Assembly: GCF_003952385.1 (NCBI RefSeq)
Contig: NZ_CP034444.1
Coordinates: 1,550,001-1,614,000, forward strand
Reading direction: 5' to 3'
From: Mesorhizobium sp. M1D.F.Ca.ET.043.01.1.1
Lineage (GTDB): Bacteria > Pseudomonadota > Alphaproteobacteria > Rhizobiales > Rhizobiaceae
Length of the DNA stretch: 64,000 bases
The notes under the pieces are model-generated. The model did not search any database and was not told where the DNA came from. It saw only the letters and a program-made list of their open reading frames with translations. Of the stretch, positions 34,809 to 42,807 are shown in pieces. Position 1 is the stretch's first letter. Every line of letters begins with the position of its first letter. A program made the translations under genes and the position numbers.

Positions 34809-35660
34809 GGTCCACTCCCAATTCGATCCAGCGATGGCGGTCGGCGCGGCGAGCAATTGCGGGCCATCGGCTGTCAGGGCCACCGGCGCATAAAGGCGCT
34901 CGGCAATGACGAGCGCCGCCACGCGCCCCTCCTCCGCATCGCCGAAAAGCACCACATCGTCGACCTGCAGGCTTTGAAGCTCGCCAAGGGTGATCGCAAG
35001 CGGTCCGCGCCGTAGGCAGACCGGCAGCGGAAATTCAGCCGGGATCGGCGGTCTGGTCTTGTCCAGATCGTCGAGAAGGCGGCCGATCCGTACGGCAAGA
35101 CCGACGTCATTCGCGGTCAAGACGCAGTCTATCGTCGCATCCACGCCGGTCAGGACAAAAGCGAAAGGAGTCTCGCCTGAGACGGCATTTCCCAGCGCGA
35201 CCGAGGTGATCTCGATCCTCTCGTCCAGCTTGCCCTCGATCCATTCGAGATCGTCTTCGAATGCAGTCTCCAGCAGCAGTGCGGCATGCGCGGGCGCCAG
35301 CCGTTTCATATCGATCGTTCCGTCGATCCCGGCGAGACCTCGCTCGACAACTGAAAGCGGCAGGCGCAATTGCCCGACCGTATCGCCGGCGGTGAACCCA
35401 ATCGCGCACTGCGGCTGGTCCGCAGAGTTGGGCGCCGGCCAGATGGCTGCGATCGCCACCGTTTTCCCTGCAATCGTGACCTGTGCGGCAGCGCGGCGAC
35501 GGTAGAAGGCGTTCACCGCTCCGACATCCGCGGGCGCCACAGTTTGCAACGTCAGGCGTGCTCCTCCGCCCGAGCCTGCGGCGGCCCGTTTCGCCGGTTT
35601 CAGCCGCGCTTTCCTTTTCGCCGGAGCGAAGTCTTGAGGCATCACATCCATGTCGATCAC
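34536..35660 (-). CDS. sctQ: T3SS cytoplasmic sorting-platform protein SctQ
   Basis: A 374-residue protein. The N-terminal region is variable. The C-terminal part carries surface-presentation-of-antigens (SpoA) domains, the last at about 295-372 (DELPVALAFEVGRTAMPLGEVRQL; GRRVGRGEIVRIGESLGVRI). SctQ builds the cytoplasmic sorting platform with SctK and SctL. The GTG at 35660 or ATG at 35651 may be the start; neither has a strong ribosome site. An internal start is annotated separately. Confidence 0.9.
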   Translation of the reverse strand: MIDMDVMPQDFAPAKRKARLKPAKRAAAGSGGGARLTLQTVAPADVGAVNAFYRRRAAAQVTIAGKTVAIAAIWPAPNSADQPQCAIGFTAGDTVGQLRLPLSVVERGLAGIDGTIDMKRLAPAHAALLLETAFEDDLEWIEGKLDERIEITSVALGNAVSGETPFAFVLTGVDATIDCVLTANDVGLAVRIGRLLDDLDKTRPPIPAEFPLPVCLRRGPLAITLGELQSLQVDDVVLFGDAEEGRVAALVIAERLYAPVALTADGPQLLAAPTAIAGSNWEWTMNQNTQPPAGQTLEESTLDELPVALAFEVGRTAMPLGEVRQLAPGAIVALADVAEATVDILANGRRVGRGEIVRIGESLGVRIVRMFDNV

Positions 35661-35668
35661 GAATTGGG

Positions 35669-36157
35669 CTATTGTTCCGCGGGCGGGCGCGGTTGGCCGC
35701 GCTCCTCTTCCTCGGAAAGCTCGGCGAGGGCCAAGCGACGACGCGCGTTGCGCTTGGCCAGTTGCTCCGACAGCCTGTCCACCTTGGTCACCGCCTTCAT
35801 GCTCGCGCGGTGATCATTGCGGGCCATCGACAGTTCCGCCTGGCGTTGCTGCTCGGCGAGCGCTGCCATCTTCGCGGTTTCCCGCAACTGCTCGGTTTTT
35901 CTCGCAGCGCCCTCGAACCGCCCCTGAAGCCGGCGGAGCCTGGCGGCCTTTACCGGCTGTCCAACGAGCGCCCCGAAGGCGGTATCTTCGGCGTCGACCG
36001 TGCGCTCGAGATGATCCGTCACCGCGACGGCGGCTTCCTGGCCTTGCCATGCCGCCCGTTGCGCAGCCGCGTGCCTTCTGACCACATCTTCCCTGGCGCG
36101 CTCTTCACGGCGACTTCTGAGGTCGCGCAACCGGGCGATCATGTCACGCTCCTTCAT
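35669..36157 (-). CDS. sctO: T3SS stalk protein SctO
   Basis: A 162-residue, highly charged, Ala/Arg/Glu-rich protein predicted to be a long coiled coil throughout. This fits SctO (YscO/FliJ class), the stalk that couples the ATPase to the export gate. Sequence conservation in this family is low; position between sctN and sctQ is the main support. The start overlaps the end of sctN by 14 bases. MIARLRD, five codons later, is an alternative start. Confidence 0.8.
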   Translation of the reverse strand: MKERDMIARLRDLRSRREERAREDVVRRHAAAQRAAWQGQEAAVAVTDHLERTVDAEDTAFGALVGQPVKAARLRRLQGRFEGAARKTEQLRETAKMAALAEQQRQAELSMARNDHRASMKAVTKVDRLSEQLAKRNARRRLALAELSEEEERGQPRPPAEQ

Positions 36158-37502
36158 CGACGATCTCCCGCATCAATTGCCGAGTCCTCTCGATGCTTTC
36201 GTGCGTGGCGGACGGCTGACGCAGGAAGGCGGTGATGGCGTCGATCTTGGCCATCGCCTCGTCCGCCACGGCATCGCTACCTTTTTCGTACTCGCCGACA
36301 CGCAAGAGAAGTTCGATGTCGGCGTAGCGGGCGAGCAATTCGCGCAGGTGGCCGGCGTCGGTCCGATGTGTCGACGGCACGACGGCATCCATCAGGCGGC
36401 TCCTGCTGCGCAGGACGTCGATGGCAGGAAAATGGTTGCGTTGCGCAAGTTCGCTCGACAGGAAGACATGGCCATCGAGCAGCGCCTGGATTTCCTCGGC
36501 GACCGGATCCAGCGTTCCGTCGCCTTCCAGAAGGACGCTGTAGAGGCTTGTGATGGACCCGATGCGGCCGGGCCCCGAGCGCTCGAGCAGGCGCGGCAGG
36601 ACCGCGAACAGCGAAGACGGAAAACCTCTTCGCGTCGGCGGCTCACCCGAGGCCAGGCCAATTTCACGCTGCGCTCGGGCGAACCGCGTTATGTTGTCCA
36701 TCGCAAGCAACACATGCTTGCCCTGGTCGCGAAAAAATTCAGCGATGCTGGTCGCCACATAAGCGGCCTTGACGCGCTCGATGGCGGGCCGGTCCGACGT
36801 CGCGACGACGACGACCGCCCGCTCCCGACCTTCCGGTCCAAGCTGGTGTTCGACGAATTCGCGCACCTCGCGCCCGCGTTCGCCGACGAGGGCGACTACC
36901 GCAACATCGGCGTCGGTGCCGCTGACGATATCGGAGAGCAGGATCGACTTGCCGACGCCGGGTTCGCCGAATATGCCGACGCGCTGCCCGCGCGCGCAGG
37001 TGAGCAGCCCGTCGAGGGCGCGGATGCCAAGCTGGATCGGCTCGGAAATCAAACTGCGCTCCAGCGGAGACGGCGGATAGGCATTGACCGGATAGCTGCC
37101 GACAATGCCGTCCGGCGAAAGCGGCCTGCCATCCAAAGGCTCGCCGAACGCGCTGATCACGCGGCCCAGAAGGCCGGGTCCGACGGCTACCAGCTGATCC
37201 TTTCCGGTCGCGACGACCTCAGTCAGGCTTGAAAGGCCGGTCAGATCGCCCAACGGAACAAGGATCGCCATCTCATCCATGAGCCCGACGACTTCCGCCT
37301 TGGTCGTCCTGCCGGCCTTGGGGTCGACCAGCTCACATATCTCCCCGATCCGGGCTTCTTCCACGGTCGCATGAATGACCGTGCCGACCACCCGCCGCAC
37401 GCGGCCTTTCCGGGGGCGGCTGGCATCGTCGCGCAGGCCGGAACGGAGGTTCGGAATGATGGCCGCCAGACGACCTTCGATATCGATGGCTGGACCTGTC
37501 AT
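36144..37502 (-). CDS. sctN: T3SS ATPase SctN
   Basis: A 452-residue F1-type ATPase. The Walker A motif GEPGVGKS has its Lys at K185; Walker B (HVLLAMDNITRFARAQREIGLASGEPP) and the T3SS-typical GFPSSLFAVLPRLLERSG follow. The enzyme unfolds and releases substrates from chaperones at the base of the injectisome. The ATG overlaps the sctL stop (ATGA). Full length with no missing catalytic residue. Confidence 0.95.
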   Translation of the reverse strand: MTGPAIDIEGRLAAIIPNLRSGLRDDASRPRKGRVRRVVGTVIHATVEEARIGEICELVDPKAGRTTKAEVVGLMDEMAILVPLGDLTGLSSLTEVVATGKDQLVAVGPGLLGRVISAFGEPLDGRPLSPDGIVGSYPVNAYPPSPLERSLISEPIQLGIRALDGLLTCARGQRVGIFGEPGVGKSILLSDIVSGTDADVAVVALVGERGREVREFVEHQLGPEGRERAVVVVATSDRPAIERVKAAYVATSIAEFFRDQGKHVLLAMDNITRFARAQREIGLASGEPPTRRGFPSSLFAVLPRLLERSGPGRIGSITSLYSVLLEGDGTLDPVAEEIQALLDGHVFLSSELAQRNHFPAIDVLRSRSRLMDAVVPSTHRTDAGHLRELLARYADIELLLRVGEYEKGSDAVADEAMAKIDAITAFLRQPSATHESIERTRQLMREIVDEGA

Positions 37503-38119
37503 GCCGGCGCCTCGCCCTTTGACGAGATTGCCGCGGCGATGGCATCGAGCTGGGCGTCGATGCTGGCGTCAATGACGGCGACATCCGTCGAAAGGATGCA
37601 AGCGGCCGGCGCCAGCGCATCGTCCGTGTCGATTTCGACCGTCATGCCCAGATCGCTCTTGCGCAACACCGCGTCCAGCTCTTCGCGAGCCCTTTCCACG
37701 GAAGCGGGATGGACCCGGATCTTCAGATATTTGGCTCGGCGAATTTCGGTCACGGCCTGTCTTGCGGCCCTTGCCACAAGCGTGCCGACGTCGAATTCCC
37801 CCAGAATTCGCCTGACGACCTCGAGGGCGAGACTGGTGACTTCGGCTTCCAGCCCACCGAGATAGCGATCGACCTTGACAGCTGTTTCGCTTAGCAGCCG
37901 GCTGGCATCCGCATCGCCTTGCGCCTTGCCGTCCTCGTAACCCTGCGCATATTCGGCAGCATAGGCATGCCGGGCGGCGTCGCGCATCTGCTGGGCATCA
38001 CGCCGTGCGCCATCGAGAAATGCATAGCCATCCTGCCAGGCGCGCGCCTCGGCGGCGCGCAGGATGCGGGCGTAGGGCCGCCTTGGCGTATCGGTGGTCG
38101 CGGGGCCGGGTTCGACCAT
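37499..38119 (-). CDS. sctL: T3SS stator protein SctL (NolV type)
   Basis: A 206-residue protein starting MVEPGPATTD, at an ATG overlapping the sctK stop. The middle is Ala/Gln/Asp-rich and helical (DGARRDAQQMRDAARHAYAAEYAQGYEDGKAQ), and the end has the FliH/YscL C-terminal domain (VRRILGEFDVGTLVARAARQAV). It binds SctN and controls its activity. Equivalent to NolV in rhizobia. Confidence 0.9.
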   Translation of the reverse strand: MVEPGPATTDTPRRPYARILRAAEARAWQDGYAFLDGARRDAQQMRDAARHAYAAEYAQGYEDGKAQGDADASRLLSETAVKVDRYLGGLEAEVTSLALEVVRRILGEFDVGTLVARAARQAVTEIRRAKYLKIRVHPASVERAREELDAVLRKSDLGMTVEIDTDDALAPAACILSTDVAVIDASIDAQLDAIAAAISSKGEAPA

Positions 38120-38742
38120 CACGCCAGCTCCATCGCGCGCCGGACGATCGCCGGACCGCACTCTACGAAAGGCTTGGCCGTCCGGTCGATGAGTTCGTGC
38201 GGCATGAGCTTGAGGCGAACGCGCGTGCCGGTTTCGCCAGACATCGCCTGGCACCACCCGCCAAGGCAGCTCACGCCGTCGGCATAGATGCGACTGCGGA
38301 TATCTTCCAAGGGCTCCAACGGCCGCACTGGACCGGCCAGGTCGCGGTTGGCGACGGCGAAGGTACAGAGATCGGCGCCGAGCGCCGCCTGCAGCGCATC
38401 GGCCTCGCGTCCGTCAATGACGGCGGCAAGACTGCCCGCCCAGTAGATTGCTCCCGAGCGAAGAGCGAGCTCCTCCAGCTCCTCGCCCGACGACAGGGCG
38501 ATCGCCCGATCCACTTCGTCGGACGGTTCATCGGCTGCATATGAGAGCCGGTAGTGCTCCAGCAGAAGCTTCGACAACCGCTCATGCAGGCGTTGCGACT
38601 GCAGCATGCGTTGGCAAGCAGCCTCGCTGATCATGCCGTCAAAACACTCCGCCAGCCGAGCCGCGTCCGCATAGGATGCGGGCCCGGACATGAATGCCTG
38701 CCACTGCGGGCTGGCGGCTTGCTCCGAGCGGGCCCGGGTCAT
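38119..38742 (-). CDS. sctK: T3SS sorting-platform protein SctK (NolU type)
   Basis: A 207-residue protein starting MTRARSEQAA, at an ATG overlapping the sctJ stop. It is poorly conserved but fits NolU/SctK in length, position between sctJ and sctL, and helical content (RMLQSQRLHERLSKLLLEHY). The C-terminal DGVSCLGGWCQ resembles the end region of rhizobial NolU. SctK links the sorting platform to the inner-membrane ring. Confidence 0.75.
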   Translation of the reverse strand: MTRARSEQAASPQWQAFMSGPASYADAARLAECFDGMISEAACQRMLQSQRLHERLSKLLLEHYRLSYAADEPSDEVDRAIALSSGEELEELALRSGAIYWAGSLAAVIDGREADALQAALGADLCTFAVANRDLAGPVRPLEPLEDIRSRIYADGVSCLGGWCQAMSGETGTRVRLKLMPHELIDRTAKPFVECGPAIVRRAMELA

Positions 38743-39575
38743 GTCTTCTTCACAGGTATTGCGGAAGCGTCGAGGGCGTAGACACCGGGCCGTCGGTACC
38801 ACTGCAGGTACGCCAACCGGGCGGCCAGCGCGAGTATCGCCGCCGCCATGCCGTAGAACAGCCACATCGCGGCCGCCACGCTGTCAGGATGCAGCCAGAG
38901 ACCGAGGAAGGTCGTGAAGCCGGCCTCGGAGTCCGGTTCCGGGGCTGTCGCGGCAACCGGAATGAGCGTGACCGAGACGTTGTCGTAGGTCAGTCCGGCG
39001 ATGCCCTTGGCCACCAGCATCTTGACCTGCGGGATCAGGTCATTCATCGGCACGGATGCGCGATGCCGGATGAACACGGAGGCGGACGACGGCACCAGTT
39101 GCTGTCTCAGCGGGTCGTTCTCGGGCAGGACAAGATGAACGCGCGCCGAAAGCACGCCGTCGATCTCCGAGATTGTCTGCGAAAGCTCCTGGCTCAGGCC
39201 ATAGATCATCGTTGCCCGTTCTTCCACCGGCGAAGACACAAGCCCGTCCCTCTTGAACACCTCACCCAGCGTCTGGAATTCCTGTTTGGGCAAGCCGCTT
39301 TCGTCGAGAATGGCCATGGCTTCGGCGAAACGGCCCTTCTGCACCGAAACCGTCATCTTGCCGTCCTTGCCGGCTTCGCGTTGTGCCGGAATCCCGTGAC
39401 GCATCAGAGTAGCCACGATCTCGTTGGCCTGCCGCTGATTGAGGTTGGAATAGAGCTCCACCGAACAGGCCTGGAGCAAAAGCATGGCCACGAGAACAAG
39501 CGCGACGCGGCACCCCGCGACACATCGACTGAACAGCGCCGACCGCCGCGGCAGGACCAATTCGGGCACGAGCAC
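38739..39575 (-). CDS. sctJ: T3SS inner-membrane ring lipoprotein SctJ
   Basis: A 278-residue lipoprotein. After a basic leader the lipobox LLLQAC gives a lipidated Cys near residue 37. The two ring-building motifs are present: VELYSNLNQRQANEIVATL and VLSARVHLVLPENDPLRQQL. A C-terminal membrane helix (SVAAAMWLFYGMAAAILALAARLAYL) follows. It forms the inner ring with SctD, which is encoded about 14 kb away in the other arm. Confidence 0.95.
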   Translation of the reverse strand: MLVPELVLPRRSALFSRCVAGCRVALVLVAMLLLQACSVELYSNLNQRQANEIVATLMRHGIPAQREAGKDGKMTVSVQKGRFAEAMAILDESGLPKQEFQTLGEVFKRDGLVSSPVEERATMIYGLSQELSQTISEIDGVLSARVHLVLPENDPLRQQLVPSSASVFIRHRASVPMNDLIPQVKMLVAKGIAGLTYDNVSVTLIPVAATAPEPDSEAGFTTFLGLWLHPDSVAAAMWLFYGMAAAILALAARLAYLQWYRRPGVYALDASAIPVKKT

Positions 39576-39585
39576 TTCGCAGCGC

Positions 39586-40206
39586 CTATTGTTGCTTGAT
39601 CAGCGTGCTGGTGGACGACGTCACGGCCTTCACGCTGCTCGTCACGAGCTCGAGATTGGCTGCCGCCCACATCACCGAAATGGATCGTTCGAGCAGCTGC
39701 TCGGCATTCTTTGCCGGTGCATTTTCCGCTTCCTTGCTTGACGGCGCGGCATCCTGCGTGGCGGCCGTTTCGGCGTTTGCCGGCGTATTCGCCTTGCCGA
39801 GGGCCTTTTGGACCTGCTGCATGGTTCCTTCCAGCGATTGGACGACAGACCCCAACAGGGCCGAGGGATTCGTGACCGCTCCTCCTCCAGCCTTCTCCAC
39901 CTCGGCCAGATAGTCGAAGAGTTGGCGTTCGACGATCGGCCCGGCCCTTTCCGACTTGGAAGACTGTCCGGCCATTGCCGGATTGGCTCCGGACGACGCC
40001 TGCGCCACCTGCTGGCCCGCGCGTGCAGCGACATCGCCGCGCTCTGGCGCGTTGAGCTGCGCGGCATCGTGCTTTTCCTGCTTGGTGCCTACCATCCGGT
40101 TGCCCGGTTGCGCCGCCGCGCCGGCGTTGATCTGCTGTTGCGAGCCTACGCCGGTGGTCAAGCTTGCCAGCGTCGCCTCCAAGGCTCCAATCGGCGCGAT
40201 CTGCAT
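39586..40206 (-). CDS. sctI: T3SS inner rod protein SctI (NolB type)
   Basis: A 206-residue protein starting MQIAPIGALEATLASL. The middle is Ala/Gln-rich and of low complexity. The C-terminus (SVMWAAANLELVTSSVK ... STLIKQQ) has the helical ending seen in inner-rod proteins, which finish in an LLKxQ-like sequence. Position between sctC1 and sctJ equals that of nolB in rhizobial loci. It is longer than most SctI proteins, as NolB also is. Confidence 0.7.
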   Translation of the reverse strand: MQIAPIGALEATLASLTTGVGSQQQINAGAAAQPGNRMVGTKQEKHDAAQLNAPERGDVAARAGQQVAQASSGANPAMAGQSSKSERAGPIVERQLFDYLAEVEKAGGGAVTNPSALLGSVVQSLEGTMQQVQKALGKANTPANAETAATQDAAPSSKEAENAPAKNAEQLLERSISVMWAAANLELVTSSVKAVTSSTSTLIKQQ

Positions 40207-40222
40207 GAACCTGCCTCCTGTT

Positions 40223-40870
40223 TCAGTTCGGTTTGACGGGCACATTCTGTATCTCCGCCGGCTTGCTGCCGCGGAAAACGCGGATCGAAACGACCTTGCC
40301 GGGCTCCTGCTTCGTGCTCGATGCGGGAACGCCAAGTGTCTTCCGGACGAGTTCCACATAGGACGGCGGCCCCGATACCGAGACGACGTCGTCCTCTTTG
40401 GAAACCTTGACCGGAAACTTCGGATCGATGACGCCCAGCCGCGAAAGCCGATCTTGCGCGCCGGCGGCCGTGTTGGCATCGAGCGGGATCAGCGCGGTCT
40501 GGACCTCCGTTTCGGTGGCGACGTTCATGACGATACCGTCGAAATGCCAGACCAGGCCGTATCGATTGCAAATCTCTTCCAGAAACTCGCGCGCCGTGCC
40601 AACCGGCATGCCGGCGCTCAAACGTCCCTTTACGAGCTTGCTGACACGCATCGGCACCCGCATGTTGCGGCCGAGCTCGACCAGCGCATCCGTCACCGAC
40701 TGATCGATGGTGATGTATTTGTAAGGACCCGCGGGCCAGCGCGGCTCGGCGGCATCCGCCCGCGACGCAGCAAGGCCGAACATCAGCATGACCGCGAGGC
40801 CGCCGGCCACGAAGGCAGCGCTGGCTTTCGACAACCGGTGCGCTTGGCAGATACCGCGTGCCGTCAACAT
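40223..40870 (-). CDS. sctC1: T3SS secretin N-terminal half SctC1 (NolW / RhcC1 type)
   Basis: A 215-residue exported protein starting MLTARGICQAHRL, with a signal peptide to about residue 45 (VAGGLAVMLMFGLAASRADA). The mature part holds secretin N0/N1-like domains: IDQSVTDALVELGRNMRVPMRVS and GTAREFLEEICNRYGLVWHFDG. There is no pore-forming secretin domain. In rhizobial T3SS the secretin is split in this way; the C-terminal half here is at 57871. It is the first gene of the left arm. Confidence 0.85.
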   Translation of the reverse strand: MLTARGICQAHRLSKASAAFVAGGLAVMLMFGLAASRADAAEPRWPAGPYKYITIDQSVTDALVELGRNMRVPMRVSKLVKGRLSAGMPVGTAREFLEEICNRYGLVWHFDGIVMNVATETEVQTALIPLDANTAAGAQDRLSRLGVIDPKFPVKVSKEDDVVSVSGPPSYVELVRKTLGVPASSTKQEPGKVVSIRVFRGSKPAEIQNVPVKPN

Positions 40871-41103
40871 TGGTCCTATCGCTGGGGAGCGGAGCGATAG
40901 CCCGCGTCGCCCGTCTCCTGGTTTACCCGCCGCGTTCATCCTATCGCGCGCGTTGCCAAATTGGAAGTCCAATTGGACTGCCAAGGCATACTTGGTTCCA
41001 AATGTTGCGAATGGCGAGCAAAGCGATATGGTGCGCATGGAATCAGGCAGAAGCGGTTGGTGGTTGCCGGTTTCCTGCTCGAATTTGAAAGGGATCGGCC
41101 CCT

Positions 41104-41826
41104 GTGGCAGCACGCAAGAACCTGCTCTCGAGCTTGAAAGCTCCTGCGGGCAGTCAAGGGCGCTGGATCCTGATCGACCCGCGTCTCGTCAGGGGCTTGG
41201 GTGAGTCGGTTCTGGTTGCCGCCACGTTGACCGCCGCCATGTCGCCGGCGCAGGGTCAGTCGAACAGCGGCTACGACCCGCGAAGCTGGAGCTACGATCA
41301 AGCCCGAAATGTGCTGATCTCGCCATCCGCTCCCGACAAGGCCGCTGGTGGAGAAACGCGGCCGGCATGGTCGGCAATCCCCAGGGAGGTCGTCGATTTC
41401 GGCGAGGTTCACCCGAAGGGATCAATCGTGATCAACACCACGGAGCGACGCCTCTATTACATATTGGGGAACGGCAAGGCGCTGCGATATGCGGTGGGCG
41501 TCGGCAAGGAGGGACTCGAGTGGTCGGGTCGCGACACGATTTCGAGCAAGAAGGACTGGCCGGAGTGGCGGCCGCCGGCCGAAATGCGATCCAGGGAAGC
41601 ATCGAAAGGCCGCTTCCTGCCCGTTCGGGTCGCGGGCGGCCCCAACAACCCGTTGGGCGCGCGCGCCCTGTACATCGGCAATACGCTTTATCGCGTCCAC
41701 GGCACCAATCAGCCATGGACCGTCGGACAGGCCAACTCCTCCGGTTGCATTCGAATGACCAACGAAGACGTTATCGACCTATATGACCGAGTGAAGATCG
41801 GCGCCCAGATTATTGTCCGGCATTGA
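41104..41826 (+). CDS. Exported L,D-transpeptidase (YkuD family)
   Basis: A 240-residue protein from a GTG start with a hydrophobic segment near 30-50 (signal or anchor). The YkuD catalytic motif is intact: H199 in VHGTNQP and C215 in SSGCIRM. It makes 3-3 peptide cross-links or anchors proteins to peptidoglycan. It diverges from sctC1 with 233 bases between the starts, and may adapt the wall for passage of the T3SS needle; that link is inferred. It is followed after three bases by a LysR gene. Confidence 0.85.
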   Translation: MAARKNLLSSLKAPAGSQGRWILIDPRLVRGLGESVLVAATLTAAMSPAQGQSNSGYDPRSWSYDQARNVLISPSAPDKAAGGETRPAWSAIPREVVDFGEVHPKGSIVINTTERRLYYILGNGKALRYAVGVGKEGLEWSGRDTISSKKDWPEWRPPAEMRSREASKGRFLPVRVAGGPNNPLGARALYIGNTLYRVHGTNQPWTVGQANSSGCIRMTNEDVIDLYDRVKIGAQIIVRH

Positions 41827-41829
41827 ATC

Positions 41830-42807
41830 GTGATCCCTTTCAACATCAAGCAGCTCGAAACCTTCCTCCTGGTGGCGACTTTCGGAAGCTTCCGAAAGGC
41901 GGCTGAACGCCTGAACACGACACAGCCCGCTGTCTCGACCCGAATCGCCGGTCTGGAAGAAGCGCTTGGCGCCAAGCTGTTCGAGAGGCAGCGCAGCATC
42001 GTAAGGCTGACCGCCGAGGGACAAAGGCTGCTGCCGCCGGCGCAACGCGTCCTGCGCGTGGCCGAACGGCTGCAGTTGATGGCAAACTCTCTTTCGGAAA
42101 CGGCAGGGGTGCTGAGACTCGGGATCGCCGAGACCATCGTGCACACATGGCTTCCTGATTTCCTCAAGGAATTGCAGGCGAACTATCCGCTTGTCGATGC
42201 CGACATCGTCGTCGACACGACGACGACCCTTCGCAATGAGCTCATGTCCCACCGGCTCGATCTTGCCGTGCTGATGGGCCCTATCCTGGAATACAATATC
42301 GAGAACGTGGAGCTGCCATCGTTTCCGCTCGTGTGGGTCTGCTCGCCCGCTTTGAACCTGCCCAACCGAGGCAAGCTGACGCTGAACGACCTGATGCAAT
42401 TCCCAATCATCAGTTATGCGCGCACGACGAGACCCTACAGCGAGCTTTACCGCAAGCTGACGGGCGAGCTCGAAGCGACGCCGCGTATCTTTCCGGCCAA
42501 TTCGCTGGCCGCTTCCATCAGGATGACGCTGAACGGCATCGGGATCGCCTCTCTCCCCAGGGAAGTCGTCCAGGATCATACCGCCAGCGGCGCCCTGCGC
42601 ATCGTCGACTGCGAATGGCATCCCTCCGACCTTCGGTTCACCGCCTCCTACTCCTCCGACCCATCGAATCCGACAGCGGAGCGCGCGGCAAAGCTGGCGG
42701 GTTGCATCGCACATGCATATGCCGCGCGCATCGGCAAGGGGCAGCCTGCCGATGACTCTCGAGTCGAGCCCGCGCCGTCTCAGCCCACCGACGCAAGCGG
42801 CAGGTAG
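41830..42807 (+). CDS. LysR-family transcriptional regulator
   Basis: A 325-residue LysR regulator from a GTG start three bases after the transpeptidase stop. The N-terminal winged helix is typical (LETFLLVATFGSFRKAAERLNTTQPAVSTRIAGLEEALGAKLFER, split over residues 9-53). The substrate-binding domain follows (VLRLGIAETIVHTWLPDFL). The inducer is unknown. Its last 28 bases overlap the 3' end of the giant gene on the other strand. It could regulate the transpeptidase or the T3SS, but LysR genes more often act on a divergent gene, and none is present directly upstream. Confidence 0.88.
   Translation: MIPFNIKQLETFLLVATFGSFRKAAERLNTTQPAVSTRIAGLEEALGAKLFERQRSIVRLTAEGQRLLPPAQRVLRVAERLQLMANSLSETAGVLRLGIAETIVHTWLPDFLKELQANYPLVDADIVVDTTTTLRNELMSHRLDLAVLMGPILEYNIENVELPSFPLVWVCSPALNLPNRGKLTLNDLMQFPIISYARTTRPYSELYRKLTGELEATPRIFPANSLAASIRMTLNGIGIASLPREVVQDHTASGALRIVDCEWHPSDLRFTASYSSDPSNPTAERAAKLAGCIAHAYAARIGKGQPADDSRVEPAPSQPTDASGR

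Noticed and set aside
40870..41104. Search for a tts box (TtsI site) upstream of sctC1
   Set aside because: No sequence close to the known consensus was seen by eye in this gap or before the right arm.
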